A stretch of DNA of 8,037 nt from an uncultured Bacteroidota bacterium. GTDB lineage: Bacteria; Bacteroidota; Bacteroidia; Chitinophagales; Chitinophagaceae. The first letter of the stretch is position 1. Each line of letters opens with the position of its first letter. The stretch is taken from contig CAMPKR010000107.1 of assembly GCA_946887345.1 (NCBI GenBank), forward strand, positions 1 through 8,037. Reading direction: 5' to 3'. The notes beneath the pieces were generated by a model. The model saw only the letters and a list, made by a program, of their open reading frames with translations, was not told the origin of the DNA and did no database searches. Both the position numbers and the translations under genes were made by a program. Shown here piece by piece: positions 1 through 5,222 of the stretch.

Positions 1-1
1 T

Positions 2-715
2 CTTTGGAAAGGTTTGATGATCATCCAGCCAAATCACGTCCGGGTGCTGAGCTTTTTCGGTAAATATGTAGGCTCTGTAAAGGATAATGGTCTATTTTTT
101 GTCAACCCCCTTTATGCCACTATCAGGCTTTCCAGGCGTTCCCAGAATTTGGCCATCCCAACCATCAAGGTGAACGACAAAATGGGTAATCCCATAGAGA
201 TCGCTGCAGTGGTAGTTTGGGAAATAAATGAAACCTACAAAGCTGCCTACGAGGTAGTTGATTATGGCGTATACGTTCGTACCCAAAGCGAGGCCGCTCT
301 TCGCAACCTGGCCACCCGCTTTGCCTACGATAATATTGAAGACGAAAGCGCCAAAATAACCCTCCGCGATGGCGGCGAACAGGTTCAGCAACTATTGGAA
401 ACTGAACTGAATGAACGGCTTTCAAAAGCAGGTATTATCGCAACCGAAGCGCGGATCAGTCACCTTGCCTATGCACAGGAAATCGCCGGTGCTATGCTGC
501 AGCGTCAGCAGGCAACAGCTATTGTAGCTGCGCGTTTCAAAATAGTAGAAGGTGCAGTAGGAATGGTTGAAATGGCACTGGAGCAACTCAGCAAAAAAGG
601 AATAGTAGAACTGGACGAAGAAAAGAAAGCAACCATGGTGAGCAACCTGATGGTAGTACTTTGCGGCGAACGTGGTGCACAACCAGTTCTGAACACGGGC
701 ACACTTTATTCGTAA
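2..715 (+). CDS. SPFH/Band 7 domain protein, 5' end outside window
   Basis: This is a stomatin/prohibitin/flotillin-type (SPFH) membrane-scaffold protein. The visible part begins at the extracytoplasmic or membrane-proximal edge of the SPFH fold (residues reading LMIIQPNHVRVLSFFGKY) and continues through the beta-rich domain (VNPLYATIRLSRRSQN, NPIEIAAVVVWEI) into the helical segment with the family-typical AYAQEIAGAMLQRQQA. It ends in a GERGAQPVLNTGTLY-like tail common in Bacteroidota members. The frame is open to the left edge, and relatives carry N-terminal membrane helices, so the ATG at 17 and TTG at 14 are probably internal codons and 50 or so residues are missing. SPFH proteins form oligomeric membrane microdomains; the client of this one cannot be read from the sequence. 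A small ribbon-helix-helix gene follows 47 bp downstream on the same strand, suggesting co-transcription. Family assignment is confident; truncation is an inference from the open frame and family length. Confidence 0.9.
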   Translation, partial: LWKGLMIIQPNHVRVLSFFGKYVGSVKDNGLFFVNPLYATIRLSRRSQNLAIPTIKVNDKMGNPIEIAAVVVWEINETYKAAYEVVDYGVYVRTQSEAALRNLATRFAYDNIEDESAKITLRDGGEQVQQLLETELNERLSKAGIIATEARISHLAYAQEIAGAMLQRQQATAIVAARFKIVEGAVGMVEMALEQLSKKGIVELDEEKKATMVSNLMVVLCGERGAQPVLNTGTLYS

Positions 716-725
716 TTCTCCAAAG

Positions 726-756
726 ACTTACGACTTTTTACTCACAACTTACGACT
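726..756. repeat. 10-bp direct repeat between SPFH and Arc-like genes
   Basis: ACTTACGACT occurs at 726-735 and again at 747-756, a 21-bp period, inside the 47-bp spacer. It could be a short operator-like direct repeat or simply the low-complexity spacer sequence common in such genomes. No function can be assigned. Confidence 0.5.
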
Positions 757-762
757 AACGCA

Positions 763-975
763 GTGGCTAAAAAATCTTTTGTATTGAGGATAGATGAGGA
801 GACATTCAAAGCCATAGAAAAATGGGCCGGGGATGAATTCCGTAGTGTGAACGGGCAATTGGAATGGCTGATAGACAAAGCCTTGAAAGATAGCAAACGC
901 CGCCTCTCACCTGAAATGCGTGATGAGGACAACCTGCCGCCCGCACCCGAAGGTGAAGAACCACCGAATGAATAA
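763..975 (+). CDS. Arc/CopG-like ribbon-helix-helix protein (70 aa)
   Basis: A small protein with a short N-terminal strand (KKSFVLRID, residues 3-11) followed by two helices (about 11-24 and 28-42, containing WAGDEFRSVNGQLEWLIDKAL), the pattern of Arc-type ribbon-helix-helix DNA-binding dimers. The strand would insert into the DNA major groove. A proline- and acid-rich tail (about 49-70, PPAPEGEEPP) follows and is probably disordered. I chose the GTG at 763 (MAKKSF...) because the homology-like part begins exactly there and the frame upstream runs back through the spacer and the SPFH 3' end, encoding unrelated residues. No Shine-Dalgarno is evident, as is usual in Bacteroidota. The gene lies directly after the SPFH gene and ends in a strong hairpin terminator, so the two likely form one transcript. 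It may bind DNA to regulate this locus, or it may have a non-DNA partner; this is not resolved. Confidence 0.82.
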   Translation: MAKKSFVLRIDEETFKAIEKWAGDEFRSVNGQLEWLIDKALKDSKRRLSPEMRDEDNLPPAPEGEEPPNE

Positions 976-980
976 CAAGA

Positions 981-1009
981 AAGGCCGCTCATGCGGCCTT
1001 CGTCTTTTT
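981..1009 (+). terminator. Rho-independent terminator after Arc-like gene
   Basis: Perfect 8-bp stem AAGGCCGC (981-988) and GCGGCCTT (993-1000) with a TCAT loop, followed by CGTCTTTTT. It starts 5 bp after the stop codon of the ribbon-helix-helix gene. It also contains an ATG (991) that opens a longer frame for the next gene, which argues against that ATG being the true start. Confidence 0.85.
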
Positions 1010-1041
1010 ACCGCTTTGAACTATTTTTGAACAAAGCACTT

Positions 1042-1419
1042 ATGGTATTACGCGTCATCATCTTTTTACTCGCTCTGCTCAATGCAGGCTATATGGCCTT
1101 TGACGGTGGCCATGCCCTGATAAAAGGCGACTACATCCGTCCTAAAGACGGCGAGTATGCAGGACAGCTTGGCCCCTGGCACAAACTGGCAAGCGCTATC
1201 GGCATCGACCCCATGAGCAGCCTCATGAAGAGCATTTTTCTCATTGTAGGTGTCTATGGCATCATTGCAGTAGCATGCTTCGCTTTCAGTCCCGCAACTG
1301 GATGGAAACTGTTATTGGTCTTTTCTATTCTCACATTGTGGAACCTCATGTTCGGAACTGTGAGCAGCATTCTTGTCATCGTTTTACTCCTGCTGTGGAG
1401 ATGGAAGCTTGCTGGTTAA
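1042..1419 (+). CDS. Four-helix membrane protein of unknown function (125 aa)
   Basis: A hydrophobic protein with four predicted membrane segments: about residues 3-20 (VLRVIIFLLALLNAGYMAF), 64-82 (SIFLIVGVYGIIAVACF), 88-104 (WKLLLVFSILTLWNLMF) and 106-121 (TVSSILVIVLLLLWRW). The soluble stretch between helices 1 and 2 (about 21-60) is polar and carries GDYIRPKDGEYAGQLGPW and IGIDP. I recognise no named family; it resembles small conserved membrane proteins of Bacteroidota. The start was placed at ATG 1042, where helix 1 begins with a short cytoplasmic end. A TTG at 1027 (adding five residues, LNKAL) is a fair alternative. The ATG at 991 lies inside the preceding terminator hairpin and is unlikely. 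Because that terminator separates it from the Arc-like gene, it probably has its own promoter, which I cannot place. Confidence 0.7.
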   Translation: MVLRVIIFLLALLNAGYMAFDGGHALIKGDYIRPKDGEYAGQLGPWHKLASAIGIDPMSSLMKSIFLIVGVYGIIAVACFAFSPATGWKLLLVFSILTLWNLMFGTVSSILVIVLLLLWRWKLAG

Positions 1420-1434
1420 TACCACAGCCCGACT

Positions 1435-1456
1435 GTCATTAACAATCGGTCATTAA
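1435..1456. repeat. 8-bp direct repeat upstream of winged-helix gene
   Basis: GTCATTAA occurs at 1435-1442 and 1449-1456 (14-bp period), and a palindrome AAGATCTT follows at 1462-1469. These lie in the 83-bp spacer just before a small winged-helix gene, a plausible place for an autoregulatory operator. The repeats are short and could be chance. Confidence 0.35.
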
Positions 1457-1502
1457 ACTAGAAGATCTTATCTCATGGCTCGATTTTATAGTCCCGTCTG
1501 GT

Positions 1503-1733
1503 ATGATCTCTGCCCGAAAATTACTGATAAAGATACAGGAGATCAGTAGGCATTATTTCAGCGGAAAACCACCTATTGATGTAAACGGACTTAGCGCCGA
1601 GCTCAAAGCCCCAAAGGAAGAGGTATTGCACGCCCTTCGCGAACTGGAAAAAAACGAACTGATCAGCTTCTATCAAACAACCAAGGATGCCATAAAGCTC
1701 ACCCAGAAAGGTGCCAATACTATACCTCGCTAA
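1503..1733 (+). CDS. Small winged-helix-like DNA-binding protein (76 aa)
   Basis: The residues fit a stand-alone winged helix-turn-helix: helix 1 ARKLLIKIQEISRHYF (about 4-19), then IDVNGLSAELKAPKEEVLHALRELEKNELI (about 25-54), in which LSAELKAPKEEVLHALREL gives the helix-turn-recognition helix, then the wing FYQTTKDAIKLTQKG (about 56-70). Similar patterns occur in MarR- and DeoR-like domains and in small archaeal/bacterial wHTH proteins; no ligand domain is attached. Start ATG 1503 follows no clear ribosome-binding site. The gene is on the same strand as the upstream membrane protein with an 83-bp gap and converges on the DUF4932-like gene. It may be a local transcription regulator; its target is unknown. 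The domain call rests on pattern recognition only. Confidence 0.65.
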   Translation: MISARKLLIKIQEISRHYFSGKPPIDVNGLSAELKAPKEEVLHALRELEKNELISFYQTTKDAIKLTQKGANTIPR

Positions 1734-1775
1734 GACTTACATATCCCGCTTCAGTCTCAGTTCCCTATGAATGAG

Positions 1776-1825
1776 CACAATCTTATACTTCCGCCTGCTG
1801 CCGAAGCTAGTTCACCTTCAACAGA
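1776..1825. repeat. Dispersed hairpin repeat, copy 1 (convergent spacer)
   Basis: These 50 bases match 4463-4512 at 42 of 50 positions without gaps, with a core of 34 of 39 from 1787. The core is ACTTCCGCCTGCTGC, one changed base, GAAGCTA, a variable stretch, then TTCAACAGA. In this copy each of the two small hairpins (arms CTTCCGC/GCCGAAG and GAAGCT/ACCTTC, 5-nt loops) carries one mismatch, so it looks like a decayed copy. It lies between two converging genes, within about 100 bp that hold nothing else recognisable, and may act as a weak bidirectional terminator or RNA stabiliser. Confidence 0.75.
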
Positions 1826-1836
1826 CCAAAAGACAC

Positions 1837-2901
1837 TCACTTACAAGTCTTCCTCAGTCCATGAAAATACTCCACCACCTGCGGCATTACTTCATCTATG
1901 GATTTATACTGCTCTCTCTTTGTCTTATAGTCACGCACCATTGCTATCAGGCCGTCCAGGTATATCCATTTCCCTTCCCGTACCATCTCATCTGCCAGGT
2001 CTGAGGCTCGCTGCCGGCTGAATATCTTCTCGGTCAGCACTATTTCATTAGCTCTCACCCAGTGCTCATACAGGCAACCTTCCCAGTTGCCATAGCCCTG
2101 CTCTTGCATCGCTTTCTTTATCGGCGCCAGCAGGCAGCTGTCTTTTTGCAGTTCTGCAAGATTCTTCGCTATCAGCGGATTACAGAACGAATGACTGAAT
2201 TCATGAAGCACATACTCCGATAACAGGTTCTTTATATCAAATTCCGGAAAATCCTTACTGTCACTTTTAGGACCAATAATGGCATAAAGCGCCAGTCCCC
2301 TGCCCTTCGGCACCATAGGTCCATAGCCACCGTCATGCAGTAGTGGAGTCAGCACCAGGTTATATTCTTTGTTCTCCTTCCCGTAGTGCTCTTCCAGCAC
2401 ATCTATCACCCTGCTCTCATCTATTTTCTTCTCTATAGGCGCTATCAGGCTGTCATAAAAGCCCTTGTGAGACACATAGAACTTGTGAAAGTCGGCACGC
2501 TTATAAAAGTCCTTAAAATAGTCCATCAGCATTCCCAGGGTGTCGGCATGCCTGTCAAATTGAAAAGTCCTTAAGTCATTCTCAGAAAACTCAGCATTCT
2601 GCCGGAAACCGGGAAAAGAGAAATGGTAGATATAAGTAGGTGCTGCATCAAACCCAAAGAACCTTTCATACACTTCCCTGTTCAGCACCACCGCAGGATG
2701 GCTCCTGTAATCGCGAAAATATTCCTCTATCTCCTTTCTGTACTTAAGATCAGCCTGGGTGAGTATGGGGTAACCTGATAAATACTGAATAGTAGTGAGC
2801 AACTCCATCCGCTCATCCACCATTACATTCACCTTGGGCGTGCGGGCTTGGGTATTCCCTGCTAAAAGCAAAACAAATATGAAATTGATGACCGTTCTCA
2901 T
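1837..2901 (-). CDS. Exported DUF4932-like putative zinc metallopeptidase (354 aa)
   Basis: The protein starts with a signal peptide (MRTVINFIFVLLLAGNTQA, cleavage likely after the second Ala, about residue 19) and so is exported to the periplasm or beyond. Near residues 233-237 it has HEFSH inside the longer LSEYVLHEFSHSF, a classical HExxH zinc site. A third ligand may be one of the glutamates about 45-50 residues on, in CLYEHWVRANEI. The layout resembles the DUF4932 family, Bacteroidota proteins thought to be peptidases, whose substrates I do not know. Central blocks such as LVLTPLLHDGGYGPMVPKG also fit a folded catalytic domain. I chose ATG 2901; an in-frame TTG at 2919 would add six residues and put the charged signal-peptide start inside. 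It converges with the small winged-helix gene and is divergent from an unknown gene starting near 2990. Zinc binding and activity are inferred from the motif, not shown. Confidence 0.8.
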   Translation of the reverse strand: MRTVINFIFVLLLAGNTQARTPKVNVMVDERMELLTTIQYLSGYPILTQADLKYRKEIEEYFRDYRSHPAVVLNREVYERFFGFDAAPTYIYHFSFPGFRQNAEFSENDLRTFQFDRHADTLGMLMDYFKDFYKRADFHKFYVSHKGFYDSLIAPIEKKIDESRVIDVLEEHYGKENKEYNLVLTPLLHDGGYGPMVPKGRGLALYAIIGPKSDSKDFPEFDIKNLLSEYVLHEFSHSFCNPLIAKNLAELQKDSCLLAPIKKAMQEQGYGNWEGCLYEHWVRANEIVLTEKIFSRQRASDLADEMVREGKWIYLDGLIAMVRDYKTKREQYKSIDEVMPQVVEYFHGLRKTCK

Positions 2902-2989
2902 TTTCAAACCAAAGATCAATATAAGAAGTTTCCCCGAGGCTGCCGATTTTACCTTAATTTCAAAGGGAAATTTAACTCGGCCAGAGTGT

Positions 2990-3616
2990 GTGACACAACT
3001 CCTTCACTACATATCAAAAGAGTATACCAAAAGATTGGATTGTAAAGTCAGGCATTTACTGAGCGACTTTTCAATTGACGATATCGTATCCTCTATTGTG
3101 ACTTGGCTCGATCAGGAAATAATGGATTTCTATGATCTCACAACTTTTGCCCGCGACATTTATATTGGCTCCGACTTGACCAAAAAAGAAAAAAAGGACT
3201 ACTATCAGGCACTGGTCAACCACGGCTTTTTCTCCCGGATGAACAAATTCCTTTACTCAAGTAACTATGGAATTTGCAGTTGGACTATCTACACCGTAGG
3301 AAAATTCTCACACAAAGAGAACGCAATTCTTTTGGAGGATGCCTACAACAGGCACTACAAAAACAAGAATCCAATGTTATGCCATCGTTGCTTAGGCGAG
3401 CTTCATTGGCTGAAACCGGGACAAGCAGAACCATATTTGGAAGAACTGCAAAAAAATCCTTCGCTTACCAACCTGCTGATCCTATTCTATTATTTCGATT
3501 CAATGAGTTACGACCCCAGGTACAAACAACTTATAGACCCCCCCCCCCCCGCCCCCGCCCCCCCCGCGGATTCAATAGTCAAAAAGAAACGCGATAAAAT
3601 TGAAGAGAAGGCCTAG
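2990..3616 (+). CDS. Unrecognised protein, HEAT-like helices, Pro-rich tail (208 aa)
   Basis: I do not recognise the family. The protein appears cytoplasmic and largely helical. Two stretches, about residues 97-120 (SWTIYTVGKFSHKENAILLE) and 130-153 (LCHRCLGELHWLKPGQAEPY), have the helix-turn-helix rhythm of HEAT repeats; this is inference. The tail is DPPPPAPAPPA (about 183-193) followed by a basic end KKKRDKIEEKA. The proline stretch is encoded by C13 G C5 G C8 (3538-3565), a slippage-prone tract. The frame is open far upstream, but codons before 2901 would overlap the divergent peptidase gene, so I use GTG 2990. ATG 2888 (MTVLIF...) is the main alternative and would overlap that gene's start by 14 bp. 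The DNA is visibly A/T-richer than its neighbours outside the C tract. A 32-codon ORF follows after 27 bp, possibly co-transcribed. Confidence 0.65.
   Translation: MTQLLHYISKEYTKRLDCKVRHLLSDFSIDDIVSSIVTWLDQEIMDFYDLTTFARDIYIGSDLTKKEKKDYYQALVNHGFFSRMNKFLYSSNYGICSWTIYTVGKFSHKENAILLEDAYNRHYKNKNPMLCHRCLGELHWLKPGQAEPYLEELQKNPSLTNLLILFYYFDSMSYDPRYKQLIDPPPPAPAPPADSIVKKKRDKIEEKA
3538..3565 (+). repeat. Poly-C tract inside coding sequence
   Basis: Thirteen consecutive C (3538-3550), then G, five C, G and eight C. It encodes Pro/Ala. One added C would end the protein at 3597 with the residues GFNSQKETR. One lost C would end it at 3578. Either way only the last 14 or so residues change. Such runs are prone to slippage in cells and to errors in sequencing. 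Confidence 0.95.
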
Positions 3617-3643
3617 AATTTTGAGATCTGGATATCGTCTATT

Positions 3644-3742
3644 ATGGCAGAAAAAGATAGTATCGAAATTAGTGCCGAAGATTTTGAAAAGATAGCAATA
3701 CATTACTTCAACAATTACGAAGCAATAATTGGCGGAAATTAA
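3644..3742 (+). CDS. Small acidic peptide ORF (32 aa)
   Basis: ATG at 3644 opens 32 codons ending in TAA at 3740-3742, giving a peptide that begins MAEKDSIEISAEDFEKIAIH and ends YEAIIGGN. It is acidic (seven Asp/Glu against two Lys) and amphipathic, with a Gly-Gly next to the C-terminus. It begins 27 bp after the stop of the upstream gene, has no overlap with any other candidate, and stops right at the next gene's terminator. The Gly-Gly recalls leader peptides of ribosomally made products, but only one residue follows it and no processing enzymes are nearby, so that reading is weak. It may also be the remnant of a longer gene or non-coding. Similar A/T-rich composition links it to the gene before it. 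Confidence 0.4.
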   Translation: MAEKDSIEISAEDFEKIAIHYFNNYEAIIGGN

Positions 3743-3767
3743 AAACGGGCTGCAATTGCAGCCCGTT
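3739..3767 (-). terminator. Terminator of glycine-zipper lipoprotein gene
   Basis: A perfect 24-bp palindrome, AACGGGCTGCAA (3744-3755) and TTGCAGCCCGTT (3756-3767), folds as roughly 10 pairs with a 4-nt loop. On the minus strand it is followed by TTTTTAATT and lies 22 bp after the lipoprotein stop codon. On the plus strand no T-run follows, so it acts mainly for the minus-strand gene. The T-run overlaps the stop codon of the small plus-strand ORF. Confidence 0.85.
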
Positions 3768-3789
3768 CATCTCCCTTCTGTTCTTCTAT

Positions 3790-4317
3790 CTATCTACCAT
3801 TCTTCTTATCTATTATTGCACCTGTACCGAGTCCGGCCAGGGCACCAATACCGGCACCTATCAGGGCACCCGTACCCTTTTTCTTACCTATCAGCGCACC
3901 ACCCAGGGCACCTACACCGGCACCTATCGCAGCACCCTTAGCCTTGGCACTCCAGCCTCTCTTCTGTGGCTGTTGCTGTTCCACTGGCTGGTATACCACC
4001 TGCGGTTGTTGTTGCTGGTAACCATTATCTACGTTCCGCGTTGCTGCATATGAGTTCGCCCTGTTTGTAGAACTCCTGCGCGGAGCGCGGTATACTGTTG
4101 TTACTGTTTTGGCCTTGGCAGCCTCTGCTTCTTTCTGCATGGCCACTGCCTGGCTCATCGAGTCAATAAGGTGCTGCCTGTCCATAGCCAACTTCATCTC
4201 TTCTATTGTCTGAGCCTGTGCCTGCAGCTTCGCTTCCATTTCCTTGTTAGCGCCGGTATTACATGAGGTCATCACTACGCCCGTTGCTATCGCCATTAAT
4301 AATACTATCCGTTTCAT
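3790..4317 (-). CDS. Glycine-zipper lipoprotein (175 aa)
   Basis: The protein begins with a lipoprotein signal (MKRIVLLMAIATGVVMTSC, lipobox-like MTSC with Cys19 as the modified residue), followed by CNTGANK. Residues about 25-70 are Ala/Glu/Gln/Lys-rich and look like a coiled coil. Residues about 97-119 form a Gln/Pro-rich linker (QQQQPQ, EQQQPQKRG). Residues about 126-170 are a glycine zipper in two tandem units (GAAIGAGVGALGGALIGKKK, then GALIGAGIGALAGLGTGAII), a motif that packs against or inserts into membranes. It should sit in the inner leaflet of the outer membrane; its role is unknown, perhaps in envelope structure or stress. ATG 4317 was chosen because it starts the signal peptide. 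In-frame codons up to 4377 would cross the promoter candidate. It is followed by its own terminator and transcribed away from the unknown gene pair only by facing it. Confidence 0.85.
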   Translation of the reverse strand: MKRIVLLMAIATGVVMTSCNTGANKEMEAKLQAQAQTIEEMKLAMDRQHLIDSMSQAVAMQKEAEAAKAKTVTTVYRAPRRSSTNRANSYAATRNVDNGYQQQQPQVVYQPVEQQQPQKRGWSAKAKGAAIGAGVGALGGALIGKKKGTGALIGAGIGALAGLGTGAIIDKKNGR

Positions 4318-4346
4318 ATCCGTTCTCATTTGGTTACACACCATAA

Positions 4347-4362
4347 TGCCAACGCCATGCCA
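4347..4362 (-). promoter_or_regulatory. Candidate sigma-54 promoter of the lipoprotein gene
   Basis: On the minus strand the 16 bases TGGCATGGCGTTGGCA match the RpoN consensus TGGCACG-N4-TTGCW at 10 of 12 defined positions, with GG and GC separated by exactly 10 bases. Transcription would start about 12 bp past the GC, near 4337, leaving a leader of about 20 nt before ATG 4317. The same bases form a direct repeat of TTGGCAT, so a repressor or activator operator is the main alternative. Whether this organism has RpoN cannot be seen here. Confidence 0.5.
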
Positions 4363-4421
4363 AACCACCTGCCGCAAACGTTAAAAGACCCCTAAGAACA
4401 ACCTCTGCCTTATGACTTCAA

Positions 4422-4512
4422 AATGACATGTCAAAAAACAGATGTCATTGCGGGCGCTGACCCGCAATCTTTGACTTCCGCCTGCTGCGGAAGCTAACTA
4501 AGCTTCAACAGA
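4422..4512. repeat. Chain of overlapping hairpins incl. dispersed repeat copy 2
   Basis: Four inverted repeats lie in tandem: AATGACAT/ATGTCATT (4422-4429, 4442-4449), ATTGCGGG/CCCGCAAT (4447-4454, 4461-4468), CTTCCGC/GCGGAAG (4475-4481, 4487-4493) and GAAGCT/AGCTTC (4490-4495, 4501-4506). The first pair and the last pair of hairpins share arm bases and so exclude each other. Bases 4463-4512 match 1776-1825 at 42 of 50 positions. The block fills most of the gap between the rplQ terminator and the lipoprotein gene, which holds no gene. It resembles palindromic intergenic repeats (REP-like or small MITE-like elements); no transposase is near. Confidence 0.75.
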
Positions 4513-4539
4513 GCATCTTTCCACACAGATACAACACAC

Positions 4540-4567
4540 AAAACAAAAAGGCTGCAAATTGCAGCCC
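4540..4567 (-). terminator. Terminator of the alpha operon (after rplQ)
   Basis: Stem GGCTGCAA (4550-4557) with TTGCAGCC (4559-4566), in practice about six pairs round a 5-nt loop. On the minus strand it is followed by TTTTTGTTTTG and lies 32 bp past the rplQ stop. The stem core is the same as in the terminator at 3744-3767. Confidence 0.85.
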
Positions 4568-4598
4568 TTTTCCTTTATCGTGAGAATCTCTTAGAATC

Positions 4599-5153
4599 CT
4601 ATGAATCCTGGTTCTGATCACCTTCTTGTGCAGGTGCTTCCGTGTTCTCAGTAGCTTCTGTAGCAGGTGCTTCAGCAACCGGTGCAGCTTCAGCAACAGG
4701 AGCCGCAGCAGCAGCCTTAGGAGCGGCAGAACCTGAACGACGGCTCCGGCGTGTTTTCTTAGCGCCTGCATCCTTCGTATCCTTAGTGTAGATCTCGTTG
4801 AAGTCTACCAGTTCTATCATTGCCATTTCAGCAGCATCACCGGTACGTGGTGCCAGCTTAATGATACGTGTATAACCACCCGGGCGGTTAGCCACCTTAT
4901 CACCTATTACACCAAACAGTTCCTTTATTGCTTCTTTATCTTGCAGGTAGCTGAACACAACACGACGGTTGTGCATGTTATCTGCTTTAGAACGGGTGAT
5001 CAGCGGCTCAGCATATACGCGCAGACTCTTTGCTTTGGCAAGAGTAGTTACAATACGCTTGTGCTCTATCAGCTGGCAAGCAAGGTTGCTCAACAACGCC
5101 CTCCTGTGAGAGGCTGTACGGCTTAAATTTTTGATTTTGTCTCCGTGACGCAT
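4599..5153 (-). CDS. rplQ: 50S ribosomal protein L17 (bL17), long C-terminal tail
   Basis: bL17 sits near the exit tunnel on the large subunit. The core matches the family along residues 1-120: [40 protein letters not shown], then the region [21 protein letters not shown] and [11 protein letters not shown] typical L17 ends near residue 116-127. Here the protein is 184 residues, with a basic patch at 132-139 (KKTRRSRR) and then an Ala/Pro/Glu-rich tail with repeated APVAEA-like units ending in an acidic stretch. Such tails are common in Bacteroidota L17 and are probably disordered. It is the last gene of the rpsM-rpsK-rpsD-rpoA-rplQ cluster, separated from rpoA by 123 bp that hold two hairpins and followed by a Rho-independent terminator. 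Confidence 0.97.
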   Translation of the reverse strand: MRHGDKIKNLSRTASHRRALLSNLACQLIEHKRIVTTLAKAKSLRVYAEPLITRSKADNMHNRRVVFSYLQDKEAIKELFGVIGDKVANRPGGYTRIIKLAPRTGDAAEMAMIELVDFNEIYTKDTKDAGAKKTRRSRRSGSAAPKAAAAAPVAEAAPVAEAPATEATENTEAPAQEGDQNQDS

Positions 5154-5171
5154 GACATTTGTTTTTTATTC

Positions 5172-5198
5172 CCCCGTACCGTGTCAGGATTTACGGGG
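5172..5198 (-). other. Hairpin in the rplQ leader
   Basis: CCCCGTA (5172-5178) pairs with TACGGGG (5192-5198) round a 13-nt loop. It ends about 18 nt before the rplQ start on the minus strand, with A-rich sequence between. It may influence L17 translation or protect a processed end; no known ribosomal-protein binding site was recognised. Confidence 0.5.
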
Positions 5199-5222
5199 TA
5201 CTGATTAAAAATAAAAAGTAAA

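Noticed and set aside
661..762. Upstream extension of the Arc-like frame
   Set aside because: It overlaps the SPFH 3' end and spacer and encodes residues unlike the family; the conserved part starts at GTG 763.
991..1041. ATG 991 as start of the membrane protein
   Set aside because: It sits in the loop region of a perfect terminator hairpin, and the extra residues add nothing recognisable.
1767..2021. Plus-strand frames overlapping the peptidase 3' end
   Set aside because: They run through the hairpin repeat and antisense to a convincing gene; composition is not protein-like.
2795..2989. Long N-terminal extension of the unknown gene
   Set aside because: It would overlap the signal-peptide end of the divergent peptidase gene; GTG 2990 leaves a normal divergent spacer, although ATG 2888 cannot be excluded.
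2902..2989. Bacteroidota-type promoters (TTTG and TAnnTTTG) in the divergent spacer
   Set aside because: Partial look-alikes are present on both strands, but none had both boxes at good spacing.
3274..3597. Second frame through the poly-C gene
   Set aside because: It is an out-of-frame shadow of the 208-residue gene; only its last codons matter, as the product of a +1 slip in the C tract.
3644..3742. RiPP precursor peptide
   Set aside because: Only one residue follows the Gly-Gly and no modification or export enzyme is in the window.
4505..4771. Leu-rich frame overlapping the rplQ 3' end
   Set aside because: It is an alternative frame of the repetitive Ala/Pro/Glu tail and the terminator.
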